Shown here: positions 8,423-16,277 of the stretch, piece by piece | How positions within the stretch are numbered: position 1 is the stretch's first letter | Layout: each line of letters starts with the position of its first letter | Assembly: GCA_009392775.1 (NCBI GenBank) | Contig: VFFT01000069.1 | Coordinates: forward strand, 1-40,721 | Direction: 5' to 3' | Length of the DNA stretch: 40,721 nt | Source of the DNA: SAR202 cluster bacterium | GTDB taxonomy: Bacteria > Chloroflexota > Dehalococcoidia > UBA3495 | Notes under the pieces: model-generated | The model's database searches: none | Seen by the model: only the letters and a program-made list of their open reading frames with translations | What the model was told of the DNA's origin: nothing | Position numbers and translations under genes: made by a program

Positions 8423-9541
8423 TTAATTTTCCTTAATACGTGTAACTGCCACCGTAGCACAGTCACTTCTACGTTTACTCATCACTAGATCGACCGAATC
8501 AGCTGCCAAAATTGAAGATGGCTCAGAAACACCCCATACTCCTAGAAGATTGTGAGCTTTTTCTGATCTGTCTAATTGAAAGTCCCATTTACTGTCAGAC
8601 TCTTTACTGAAAACATTATTCAATGCTTCAACACTGTAAGTATACAAAGGCACTCCATATTTTTCAGTTAACTCTATTAACCCTGGTTCATTTTGTTTTA
8701 TCTCAGCTGTCGCAAAAGCCAAGATACTAGACAAAGAAAGCCCAACTTCCTCAAAAGAATCAGTTAACAACTGATTCAATTTGTCAACAGAAACGCCTCT
8801 CCGACACCCCATTCCTACCACTAAAGACTTAGGATGATATACCACTATATTCTTCCCATCTTGTGAAGCAGCCTTGCATGCCCTTTCTACATTCAGATCA
8901 GTTACAACCAATCTAACATCTACACAGTCAGCCAATAACGCTTCTAAATCATCATGCTGATTGACGATATTCGCCAAGGATTCCAGTCCCATGACCCAAT
9001 CCCTCTGTCCACTATCCTGATAAATGCCAATACTCCCACCGTTTATGATCATGGCGCTTGCCCTGGTAATCATCACAGAGTCACTTGCTAAGACCCAGCC
9101 CGACTCTTTCCCCAGGAGATCTATCGATAAGCTTTCCAGTACATGGGAAGCAGAGGTAATCACCGGAATGGACCCTATAACATCGGCAACTTGCTGCGTA
9201 GCCTTATCAGCACCTCCTACATGTCCAGACACAAGGCTGACTGCAAATTTACCCATTTCATCTACACAAATTACCGCAGGGTCAACTGACTTGGTTTTAA
9301 GATACGGAGCAATTAATCTGACAGACGCGCCTACAGGAAGGAACAAAATTATAATATCGTAGCTATGAAATACTCTACTGATGATAGGGCGAAGCGGAAG
9401 ATTATAGCTTATATAATCACTAGCATATTCACAGAATCTATTATCAACATATAAATCAGCTTGATCCCGATATGCCTGTTTCAGCTTACTACCAAGTACA
9501 GATCCATTTTTGGACACTGCTACTATAGCCGTCTTAGACAT
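8423..9541 (-). CDS. cbiG: Cobalt-precorrin-5A hydrolase
   Basis: CbiG opens the delta-lactone of cobalt-precorrin-5A and releases acetaldehyde, a step specific to the oxygen-independent cobalamin route. The 372-residue protein has the N-terminal CbiG domain (LFLPVGASVRLIAPYL, then VSLVSGHVGGADKATQQVA), a middle region, and a C-terminal domain with VVGMGCRRGVS and the closing GVSEPSSILAA and SKRRSDCATVAVTRI. It is a stand-alone protein and not a CbiG-CbiH fusion. It begins 5 nt after cbiF, so the two are probably translationally coupled. Confidence 0.95.
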   Translation of the reverse strand: MSKTAIVAVSKNGSVLGSKLKQAYRDQADLYVDNRFCEYASDYISYNLPLRPIISRVFHSYDIIILFLPVGASVRLIAPYLKTKSVDPAVICVDEMGKFAVSLVSGHVGGADKATQQVADVIGSIPVITSASHVLESLSIDLLGKESGWVLASDSVMITRASAMIINGGSIGIYQDSGQRDWVMGLESLANIVNQHDDLEALLADCVDVRLVVTDLNVERACKAASQDGKNIVVYHPKSLVVGMGCRRGVSVDKLNQLLTDSFEEVGLSLSSILAFATAEIKQNEPGLIELTEKYGVPLYTYSVEALNNVFSKESDSKWDFQLDRSEKAHNLLGVWGVSEPSSILAADSVDLVMSKRRSDCATVAVTRIKEN

Positions 9542-9546
9542 TAACC

Positions 9547-10410
9547 CTACGCTTTTACTGAATCACCAGCCGCAACGGCCTTATCCTTGGCTGACGACCT
9601 ATTACGACGTGAAGCTTTACGATATAGGTGGGTATAAGTCTCCGAATATAAATGAGACGAAGCACGGTCCTCTGATCTGGTTGAATCTGGTAGTCTAACG
9701 TCGGGATTCACAGCCTGACCTACAATGATCACTGCTTGGAGAGTTATTTTGGCCTCTCTGACTTTTGCAGCTATATCAGCCAAAGTACCCCTGATTACCA
9801 ATTCCTCAGGCCAACCAACTCGATATGCTACGGCAATTGGGGTATCTTTACTATACCCGGCAGATCGCAGTTCCCTTACAATTTTGGTCATCCTAGTTAC
9901 ACTCAAGAATATTACCAAGGAGCATCCATGTGAAGCCAAGCTTTTCAAATCCTCACCTTCAGGTAAAGACACACGTCCTTCAGCCCTGGTCATAATAATA
10001 CTTTGAGATATTTCTGGAACTGTCAGCTCTGCTTTTAGCACTGCAGCTGCCGCAAATGCCGAACTAACCCCTGGAATTATTTCATAATCTATATTTTCAG
10101 ATTCTAAAATTCTCATTTGTTCCAATATTGCACCGTAGATCGATGGATCTCCGCTCTGAACGCGTGCAACGGTCTTCCCTTCAGAAACAGCCTTCAGAGT
10201 AACTTCCATAATTTGTGGTAGAGCCATAGTCTTACTGCCGTACACTTCCGCGTTCTCATTAGCGTAAGCTACTACTTCCTCTGGGACCAACGAATCGGCA
10301 TATATAACTACATCAGACTCTTCAATGATCCTCTTTGCTTTTAGAGTCAGTAATTCTGGATCACCAGGACCACCACCAACAAAGTAAACTTTCCCATTCA
10401 TTTTATTCAT
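9547..10410 (-). CDS. cbiF: (Cobalt-)precorrin-4 C11-methyltransferase
   Basis: CbiF/CobM methylates C11 of the macrocycle with S-adenosylmethionine. It shows VYFVGGGPGDPELLTLKAKRII, the CbiF-typical YADSLVPEEV, the RVQSGDPSIYGAILEQM SAM loop and IPGVSSAFAAAAVLKAELTVPEISQSIIMTRAEGR, which is diagnostic for this subfamily. At 287 residues it is longer than usual: the last ~45 residues form a basic, Ser/Lys/Arg-rich tail with no recognisable domain. The start overlaps the downstream end of the cbiL region by tight spacing (6 nt between genes). Confidence 0.95.
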   Translation of the reverse strand: MNKMNGKVYFVGGGPGDPELLTLKAKRIIEESDVVIYADSLVPEEVVAYANENAEVYGSKTMALPQIMEVTLKAVSEGKTVARVQSGDPSIYGAILEQMRILESENIDYEIIPGVSSAFAAAAVLKAELTVPEISQSIIMTRAEGRVSLPEGEDLKSLASHGCSLVIFLSVTRMTKIVRELRSAGYSKDTPIAVAYRVGWPEELVIRGTLADIAAKVREAKITLQAVIIVGQAVNPDVRLPDSTRSEDRASSHLYSETYTHLYRKASRRNRSSAKDKAVAAGDSVKA

Positions 10411-10416
10411 AAATAC

Positions 10417-11121
10417 TCACTTCCTAATTATCAATAATGAAAAATAATCGAGATCTTCACTAGACAGCTGGTTGAGGTCTCTTACAACTTCTTCGCTACT
10501 AGTAGATGCTCTCCTAACATAAATCCCTTTACCCGCCAATCCGAGTTGTTCTAAATTCGCTAATGCTTGTATCAGGGTCCGATTTACTTTCATTAGAACT
10601 ATAGTATCGTAATTAGCTATCGCCTCACTTAGGTCATCAATACCGTACACAGCTGGTAGTATAGCCAAACGCTGACCATGGGTAACTAATGGGACACTAG
10701 CACTCGCCGCTGCTGCCATCACAGAGGAAACTCCTGGCACTATCTCAACTGTCAAATCGGGGTGATTGCTTTTTATGCTTTCCAATACATACGAAAATGT
10801 ACTATAAAGCATTGGGTCACCCTCAGTTATGAAGGCCACATCGATGCCATTTTGCAGGATGCCCGCAATTTCTTCGGCCGCCCCTACCCAAGCTGATAGG
10901 GCTCCAGCTTCATCGTCAGTAGGAAATGGAACTCGCATTATATCTTGGCGAGTCTCATCTATAAAACCTTTGGCAATAGAGTACGCAAAGCTCTCAGAGC
11001 TTGTCGCTGACTGGGGCATACATATCACCGAAACCTCTGTCAACACCCTCTGAGCTTTTATCGTTAGCAGCTCCGGATCACCGGGGCCTACCCCTACACC
11101 GTAAAGTGTGCCTTTACTCAC
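10417..11121 (-). CDS. cbiL: (Cobalt-)precorrin-2 C20-methyltransferase
   Basis: CbiL/CobI adds the C20 methyl group to precorrin-2 or cobalt-factor II. The 234-residue length is typical. Visible are LYGVGVGPGDPELLTIKAQRVL, the subfamily sequence ICMPQSATSSESFAYSIA, the SAM-contact AFITEGDPMLYSTFSYVLE, and IVPGVSSVMAAAASASVPL. The start is GTG with GGGAG 6 nt upstream. It lies 10 bp after cbiT and 6 bp before cbiF. Confidence 0.95.
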   Translation of the reverse strand: MSKGTLYGVGVGPGDPELLTIKAQRVLTEVSVICMPQSATSSESFAYSIAKGFIDETRQDIMRVPFPTDDEAGALSAWVGAAEEIAGILQNGIDVAFITEGDPMLYSTFSYVLESIKSNHPDLTVEIVPGVSSVMAAAASASVPLVTHGQRLAILPAVYGIDDLSEAIANYDTIVLMKVNRTLIQALANLEQLGLAGKGIYVRRASTSSEEVVRDLNQLSSEDLDYFSLLIIRK

Positions 11122-11131
11122 AAATCGCTCC

Positions 11132-11740
11132 CTAGTTTAAAGTGCCTGTTACTATGAATACAGGATTCAGTGCTTGCAATCTTAGTGAACCTTCCAGCAT
11201 CTCTTTTGATCTAGATGCATTGATCATTACCAATTCGCTTGAAAATCCCAAGGCTTTCATATCGTCATACACCTTCTGCGTGCGTTCCAACAGAGCGAGA
11301 TTCACAACTATCCGACCACCCTGTTTCATTCTAGTCCTAGACAGTTCTAAAATCCCTTTCAAGCTACCGCCGCTCCCACCAACAAATATTGAGTCTGGAT
11401 CTTCAAGATTATCTAACACTTCTGGAGCTTCACCCACTACAATCTCGACGTTACCAGATCCATAATTATCAACATTGTTTCTTAATATATCTATGCTTTT
11501 CATATCCTTCTCTATCGCATATACAATTCCTGACGTCACAATATGACTTGACTCTATAGCAACTGACCCTGATCCAGAACCTATGTCCCACAAGACACTG
11601 TCCGGTCTCAGACCTAAACTATGAATACTGACTGCACGTATTTCCTTCTTAGTAATCTGACCGACCAGTGGAGTCCTTTGTTCAAAAACTTCATCAGGGA
11701 ACCCATAACGCGAATGTACATTATTAACCACTGGAACCAC
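11132..11740 (-). CDS. cbiT: (Cobalt-)precorrin-6B C15-methyltransferase (decarboxylating)
   Basis: CbiT methylates C15 and decarboxylates the C12 acetate side chain of cobalt-precorrin-7 (6B naming). It is the Rossmann-fold methyltransferase half of CobL. FPDEVFEQRTPLVGQITKKEIRA leads into the SAM-binding motif WDIGSGSGSVAIESS, then AIEKD and VVGEAPEVL, and IFVGGSGGSLKGIL. The 202-residue length fits a stand-alone CbiT; the CbiE half (C5-methyltransferase) is not fused. The GTG start lies inside the end of cbiD, overlapping by 17 nt, with AAGGA 5-6 nt upstream, which argues for translational coupling. Confidence 0.93.
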   Translation of the reverse strand: MVPVVNNVHSRYGFPDEVFEQRTPLVGQITKKEIRAVSIHSLGLRPDSVLWDIGSGSGSVAIESSHIVTSGIVYAIEKDMKSIDILRNNVDNYGSGNVEIVVGEAPEVLDNLEDPDSIFVGGSGGSLKGILELSRTRMKQGGRIVVNLALLERTQKVYDDMKALGFSSELVMINASRSKEMLEGSLRLQALNPVFIVTGTLN

Positions 11741-12932
11741 TCACGTCCTTTTGATCAAGGTGAGGGATGCCCTCGGAAGAAGTTGATGCGCTCGCAAGAA
11801 GGGTGCCATCAAAATCAAAGCACATCGCATCTACGATCAAATCACTCGACTGCTGACCAAGTAGCTTGTGACTTTCTTCGCATACCATTCTACACATCAC
11901 AGGGAAGACATTCATCAAATCATTTTCTTGAGCAATCTCTTGAAAGTGCCTCGCACTACTAGCTTCTTTTATCTCTTGCTGCACTGCTGGTGCTGCGCCA
12001 CAATCTGATGCAAGACTAGCTAAAAATTCAGTGTCAACACGGTTTCCAGCGACATGAGTTACAAAATACCCCATAGCCATTTTGGAGAACTTACCAACCA
12101 TACCAACGTGTGTAGCTCTCTTAACATTGCGCATAGTACATCTTTTGAGAGCTGGCCCGCTAAATATTCCAGCCTCTATATAAGCCATTTCAGGAAGAGC
12201 TAATAGTGGTTTCGAAAATTCTTCACTTCGGGTCCCGGTAGATAGCACTAAATGAGATAATCCGTTGGTCGCGGCTACATCTATCGCTAAATGCACACTC
12301 GCTCTCCAAGAAGCAGTAGAGAAGGGTTGCACGACGCCTGTACTTCCGAGAATCGATATACCACCCAAAACCCCCAGCCTAGAGTTAGTAGTTTTCAGCG
12401 CAATTTCCTCTCCACCGGGAACTGATATTTCCACTATGAAGCCAGTTTCAGGATCAAATCCCTGGCTTACGGCAGCCTGTTGAATAGATTCAACAATCAT
12501 TCTCCTAGGCACCCTAGTGACAGCCGGTTCTCCTACGTCTATTCCAGTCCCAGGACGTGTCACAAGCCCAACACCCTCGCCTCTAGTTATCGTGACACCG
12601 CTACGAGTGTGGTCACGTGAGACTTTTACGCATATCTCTGCTCCATGAGTAGCGTCAGGATCATCTCCTCCATCTTTTATCACAGAACATAAAACATGTT
12701 CAGAATCAATTATGTCATACCTGTGGATAGTTAATTCAGCTGATTGACCTATAGGCAAATCAATGAGAACTGTCGGCACCTCATCACCGGACAGCAATCT
12801 CATTACAGCAGCTTTAGCAGCAGCAGCAGCGGTAGAACCTGTGGTGTAACCAGTACGTAGCTCACGAGGTCCCACAGTCTGCTTGCTATAATCGCTTTCC
12901 TCTGATTTGTTGTACATATTTCGGTTAGTCAT
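11724..12932 (-). CDS. cbiD: Cobalt-precorrin-5B C1-methyltransferase
   Basis: CbiD methylates C1 in the oxygen-independent corrin pathway. The 402-residue protein shows the family signature LRTGYTTGSTAAAAAKAA near residue 26, then IKDGGDDPDATHGAEI, TRGEGVGLVTRPG, SVPGGEEIALKTTNSRLGVLGGISILGSTGVV and HVGMVGKFSKMAMG. This is a full-length, intact-looking enzyme. The last ~25 residues are a Ser-rich tail overlapping the cbiT start. Together with cbiG and cbiX it identifies the early-cobalt (anaerobic-type) pathway. Confidence 0.96.
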   Translation of the reverse strand: MTNRNMYNKSEESDYSKQTVGPRELRTGYTTGSTAAAAAKAAVMRLLSGDEVPTVLIDLPIGQSAELTIHRYDIIDSEHVLCSVIKDGGDDPDATHGAEICVKVSRDHTRSGVTITRGEGVGLVTRPGTGIDVGEPAVTRVPRRMIVESIQQAAVSQGFDPETGFIVEISVPGGEEIALKTTNSRLGVLGGISILGSTGVVQPFSTASWRASVHLAIDVAATNGLSHLVLSTGTRSEEFSKPLLALPEMAYIEAGIFSGPALKRCTMRNVKRATHVGMVGKFSKMAMGYFVTHVAGNRVDTEFLASLASDCGAAPAVQQEIKEASSARHFQEIAQENDLMNVFPVMCRMVCEESHKLLGQQSSDLIVDAMCFDFDGTLLASASTSSEGIPHLDQKDVSGSSG

Positions 12933-12960
12933 ATATACGCACTCTACTATTATCTCGTCA

Positions 12961-13851
12961 CTACTGATTGTCCCAAACAGTTTTTATACGGTCTGCAGCA
13001 ACTTGAACTATACGCTCGTCCACTCCTAAAGGAGGCGAAATTATCATGGGCACATCTTTGTACAATTCTTGTAACTTTGATATTCCTCCAACTATGTTCC
13101 GTTGCAAAATTAAACCTGGGAAAAATACGTACGGAATACAAACGACAACTTTTACACCCCGTGTCTTAACCAAGGTTTCAACTGCATATTCCATTGTGGG
13201 ATCGCCATAGTGCGATTGAGCAACTTCAACGGCATATCCAGTACCGAGAGTTTGTTCTACCAAGCTACCAAGTTCTTCAAGCCAAACGCATGAATCGTAT
13301 TCGCTTTTCGTGCCCGCCTTTACCAAGAGGACGCCTACCGCTCCACCATCTAATTGTGGAATATCATCCTTCATCTCCAACAATCTATCACAGACAACAT
13401 CAGCCAACCTAGCATCGTAACCTAGACCTTGCGCTAAACGTATTTCCAGGCCCGGCGCCTTGGCTTTAAGCTCTTCCAAAACTTCATCCATCTCTTCAGT
13501 CGCATGTTTCCCATTCCCCAATAGATATGGCATGACTACTGCTGTACTGATTCCCTTATCCGACAACAGTTGGATAGCCTGATCAGGATGCGGTTCTATA
13601 AATTCAAGGCATGACAGAATAACTTCTGAACTGTCAGAGCCAAGGAGACTTTGCAAAGTCGAAGCAGCCCCTTCTAGCCCAACAGGAGTACTTGGACAAT
13701 CTCTACACCATCGTTGCGAAGTATTCGCTGGATCCCATGCACATGAACACTCTGACTTGCTAGTTCCCCGCTGGCTCCCATGACATAAAAGCACTATGCC
13801 ACATTTAGCTCGTGTTAATTCGCTATCTGCTTTCTTATTGTGTTCAACCAC
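12961..13851 (-). CDS. cbiX: Sirohydrochlorin cobaltochelatase, long CbiX with Cys-rich insert
   Basis: CbiX inserts Co2+ into sirohydrochlorin at the start of the early-cobalt route. The N-terminal half has the metal-binding histidines in VLLCHGSQRG (His24) and LGNGKHATEEMD (His116). Between them and just after the first motif sits an insert with Cys35, Cys37, Cys49 and Cys52 (CxC-x11-CxxC), which could bind Zn or an Fe-S cluster. The C-terminal half (from ~residue 155) repeats the chelatase fold, but its first motif reads VLLVKAGTKSEYDS and no second His is seen at FFPGLILQRNI, so it is probably structural only. The start is GTG. The 296-residue length fits the tandem-domain CbiX type. Confidence 0.9.
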   Translation of the reverse strand: MVEHNKKADSELTRAKCGIVLLCHGSQRGTSKSECSCAWDPANTSQRWCRDCPSTPVGLEGAASTLQSLLGSDSSEVILSCLEFIEPHPDQAIQLLSDKGISTAVVMPYLLGNGKHATEEMDEVLEELKAKAPGLEIRLAQGLGYDARLADVVCDRLLEMKDDIPQLDGGAVGVLLVKAGTKSEYDSCVWLEELGSLVEQTLGTGYAVEVAQSHYGDPTMEYAVETLVKTRGVKVVVCIPYVFFPGLILQRNIVGGISKLQELYKDVPMIISPPLGVDERIVQVAADRIKTVWDNQ

Positions 13852-13876
13852 TACGAAAAATGCTCTCCTAGATTAT

Positions 13877-14509
13877 TTACATCAGGTCAAGCAATCCGTT
13901 TACAGTAGCAGCCGCCGCCGAACTACCTCCACGGTTACCTAGAATAGTTATATAAGGCAAATCTCTTTTTGCGAGTTCATCTTTTGATTCCGCACAAGCT
14001 ACAAACCCAACCGGCATGCCAATGATCAATGCAGGGTTAACTTTCCGTTCATCTATCAAGTCCAGCAATGCTAAAAGAGCAGTAGGCGCATTACCAATAG
14101 CAACTATGGATCCATCAATACTATCCGACATTTCTCTGATAGCAGCCACGGACCGAGTCGTGCCCTCTCTCTTTGCACGCTCTGAAACCTCTGGAGTATC
14201 AATTTCGCACCTGGTTTGTATATTACTCCGCGACAAGTGAGATTTAGATATACCGACTTGCACCATTCTTACATCCGTTAACACAGATTTAGAACTTCTA
14301 AGGGAATCCAGTCCGCGTTCAACAGAGTTCTGGCTAAACCTGACTGAATCTGCTATGACTGGATCACCTTCAGCACGTACTATTCTGAACAAAATATATT
14401 TTTCGTGATTACTCAAATCTTTAGGGTAGATTAAGTTCTCCTCCACCATCTCTAAACTGGTACGATCTATTTCGTCAGGGAGCAAAGCCAATCTTTCAAC
14501 TAACGACAT
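13877..14509 (-). CDS. cbiC: (Cobalt-)precorrin-8X methylmutase with His-to-Arg active-site change
   Basis: CbiC/CobH moves the C11 methyl group to C12, giving hydrogenobyrinate or cobyrinate. The 210-residue protein shows VRFSQNSVERGLDSL, VLTDVRMVQVGISKS, SIVAIGNAPTALLALLDLI, IIGMPVGFVACAESKDELA and ILGNRGGSSAAAATVNGLL, all typical. The usual VHATGD/VHACG motif that carries the catalytic His (His43 in Pseudomonas denitrificans CobH) reads IVRAEGD, so Arg45 (CGT codon) replaces the His. The rest is intact. It is the first gene of the operon; the riboswitch and terminator lie directly upstream, and AGGA precedes the ATG. Confidence 0.92.
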   Translation of the reverse strand: MSLVERLALLPDEIDRTSLEMVEENLIYPKDLSNHEKYILFRIVRAEGDPVIADSVRFSQNSVERGLDSLRSSKSVLTDVRMVQVGISKSHLSRSNIQTRCEIDTPEVSERAKREGTTRSVAAIREMSDSIDGSIVAIGNAPTALLALLDLIDERKVNPALIIGMPVGFVACAESKDELAKRDLPYITILGNRGGSSAAAATVNGLLDLM

Positions 14510-14547
14510 ATAGTTTCTTCCTGGACAAAACTCTTTTCAATTAAATA

Positions 14548-14577
14548 ACCCCCCTGGCATTGCACGATCAGGGGGGT
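14548..14577 (-). terminator. Rho-independent terminator, expression platform of the cobalamin riboswitch
   Basis: On the minus strand ACCCCCCTG pairs with CAGGGGGGT (9 bp, 12-nt loop) and is followed by TTATTTAATT. It lies between the aptamer and cbiC, about 40 nt before the start codon, as expected for a transcription-terminating expression platform. Confidence 0.8.
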
Positions 14578-14654
14578 CAACTTACATCACGGATCTCTCT
14601 TAAGAATACCACCGTAGACATTAAATCGGTGTCCCTGTTAGCGCAGGGTTGGAA

Positions 14655-14818
14655 CCTCTCTCCCTCGGCGGGTCTCCTGACTCACGGATCCTAGCTCACC
14701 GATGCCTTCCCACTCTTTCGACGCAGTGGCTTCAGTTCGGTTTGCTCCCCGCACACAGTGGCGCAACCGCGACGGATTTAAACCGTCTTCCCCTTTAAAC
14801 ACGAAGATTACCTTAGGA
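14655..14818 (-). ncRNA. Cobalamin (B12) riboswitch aptamer
   Basis: The minus strand carries the B12 box AGTCAGGAGACCCGCC at 14682-14667, matching the AGYCAGGARACC-GCC consensus. Upstream come two GCCACTG elements (14762-14756 and 14730-14724), the GACGG/CCGTC hairpin (14787-14771) and AAAGGGGAAG at the 5' side. Order and spacing match the cobalamin riboswitch core. With the downstream terminator it should switch off the cbi operon when adenosylcobalamin or a related corrinoid is bound. Outer limits are approximate. Confidence 0.93.
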
Positions 14819-14978
14819 GATATCTATTTTTCTTAGCACTAATAATATTGATTACAAGTTAAGCTTGATTCGTAATATAGACCAGCCCAATAATGATGTC
14901 AACAAACTGTACTCACACTGTTTTGACCAACGTGTTGTTACCTCATATAATCGAGCGATCACACATGGACTAGATATT

Positions 14979-16259
14979 ATGGAAAAACTGGTTCTAGAAC
15001 CCATACGAAATATTTCTGGAGAGTTGCATCTCCCAGGTTCAAAAAGTTTGTCAAACAGACTTCTCCTCTTGTCTGCTATATCAAAAGGGCAGACCGAAGT
15101 ATATAACGTTCTCGATAGTGACGATACGAGTTACATGTTACAAGCCCTAAACGCTCTAGGAATCAGATACGATATATCTAATGACAGGAGAACGTGCCTC
15201 ATATATGGTTCGGGAGGACCGTTCCCATCTCTTGAAACAGACCTCTATTTAGGAAACGCAGGAACAGCCGTACGCCCACTATCTGCCGTTTTGTGTGCAG
15301 GCAAGGGAAACCACACGGTACGTGGTGATCAACGCATGTACGAACGGCCAATAAAGGACTTAGTCGACTGCTTAAGGCAGTTAGGCGCCAATATTGAATA
15401 CTTAGCCAACGACGGATTCCCCCCCCTTAAGATTAGTGCCGATGGACTCCAAGGGGGTCAAGTCAGTATAAAAGGTAATATCTCAAGCCAGTATCTCACA
15501 GCAATGCTGATAACCTCTCCTTTATCTCAATCACCAATCAAAATCAATGTGGTCGGCGAACTAGTTTCCAAACCTTATATCGATATGACCCTTTCAGTAA
15601 TGAATAAGTTTGGAGTAAATGTCATCAACGATAACTACCAATCATTCACAGTCTCAGGGAATGATCAATACATATCCCCAAAAACTGTTTTAGTAGAAGG
15701 AGACGCTTCATCGGCAAGTTACTTCATGGCGGCAGCGGCTATCAGAGGTGGCTCTGTTCGGTTACGTGGAGTAGGCTCAGGAAGCATACAAGGCGATGTA
15801 CAAGTCACTCAAGTCCTGCAAAAAATGGGCGCTAAGGTCACCATGGGTACAGACTGGATACAAGTCGAGAAGAACACGTTATCCGGAGTAGATTTGGATC
15901 TAAACCACATACCAGATGCCGCTATGACTATAGCTATAACTGCCCTATTTGCAGATGGTCCAACTACAATACGTAATATAGGAAACTGGAGAGTTAAAGA
16001 AACAGACCGATTATCGGCTATGGCTACAGAATTACGGAAAGTAGGAGCAGAAGTAATAGAAGGACAAGACTACTTGGAAATCACCCCACCCGCAAAGGTA
16101 CTAGCCGCTACAATAGATACATACAATGATCACCGTATGGCTATGTGTTTTTCATTAGCCGCACTAGGTGAAGCGCCTATAACGATCAACGACCCAGGAT
16201 GTGTATCGAAGACTTTTCCAGAATATTTTGAATTATTCTCTAGCCTGTGCTCTCAATAA
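14979..16259 (+). CDS. aroA: 3-phosphoshikimate 1-carboxyvinyltransferase (EPSP synthase)
   Basis: EPSP synthase joins phosphoenolpyruvate to shikimate-3-phosphate in aromatic amino-acid synthesis. The protein from the ATG at 14979 is 426 residues and aligns from its first residues with the E. coli-type enzyme: [27 protein letters not shown]. An upstream ATG at 14865 would add 38 unrelated residues and is unlikely. It has [13 protein letters not shown], the class I (glyphosate-sensitive type) PEP loop, [40 protein letters not shown] and [15 protein letters not shown]. It is divergent from the B12 riboswitch, and converges on leuS with 18 bp between the stops. Confidence 0.97.
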   Translation: MEKLVLEPIRNISGELHLPGSKSLSNRLLLLSAISKGQTEVYNVLDSDDTSYMLQALNALGIRYDISNDRRTCLIYGSGGPFPSLETDLYLGNAGTAVRPLSAVLCAGKGNHTVRGDQRMYERPIKDLVDCLRQLGANIEYLANDGFPPLKISADGLQGGQVSIKGNISSQYLTAMLITSPLSQSPIKINVVGELVSKPYIDMTLSVMNKFGVNVINDNYQSFTVSGNDQYISPKTVLVEGDASSASYFMAAAAIRGGSVRLRGVGSGSIQGDVQVTQVLQKMGAKVTMGTDWIQVEKNTLSGVDLDLNHIPDAAMTIAITALFADGPTTIRNIGNWRVKETDRLSAMATELRKVGAEVIEGQDYLEITPPAKVLAATIDTYNDHRMAMCFSLAALGEAPITINDPGCVSKTFPEYFELFSSLCSQ

Positions 16260-16277
16260 AAGAGAATCATTCCTTCT

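Noticed and set aside
14865..14978. 38-codon N-terminal extension of aroA from an upstream ATG
   Set aside because: EPSP synthase homology begins exactly at the ATG at 14979, and the extension has no family similarity.
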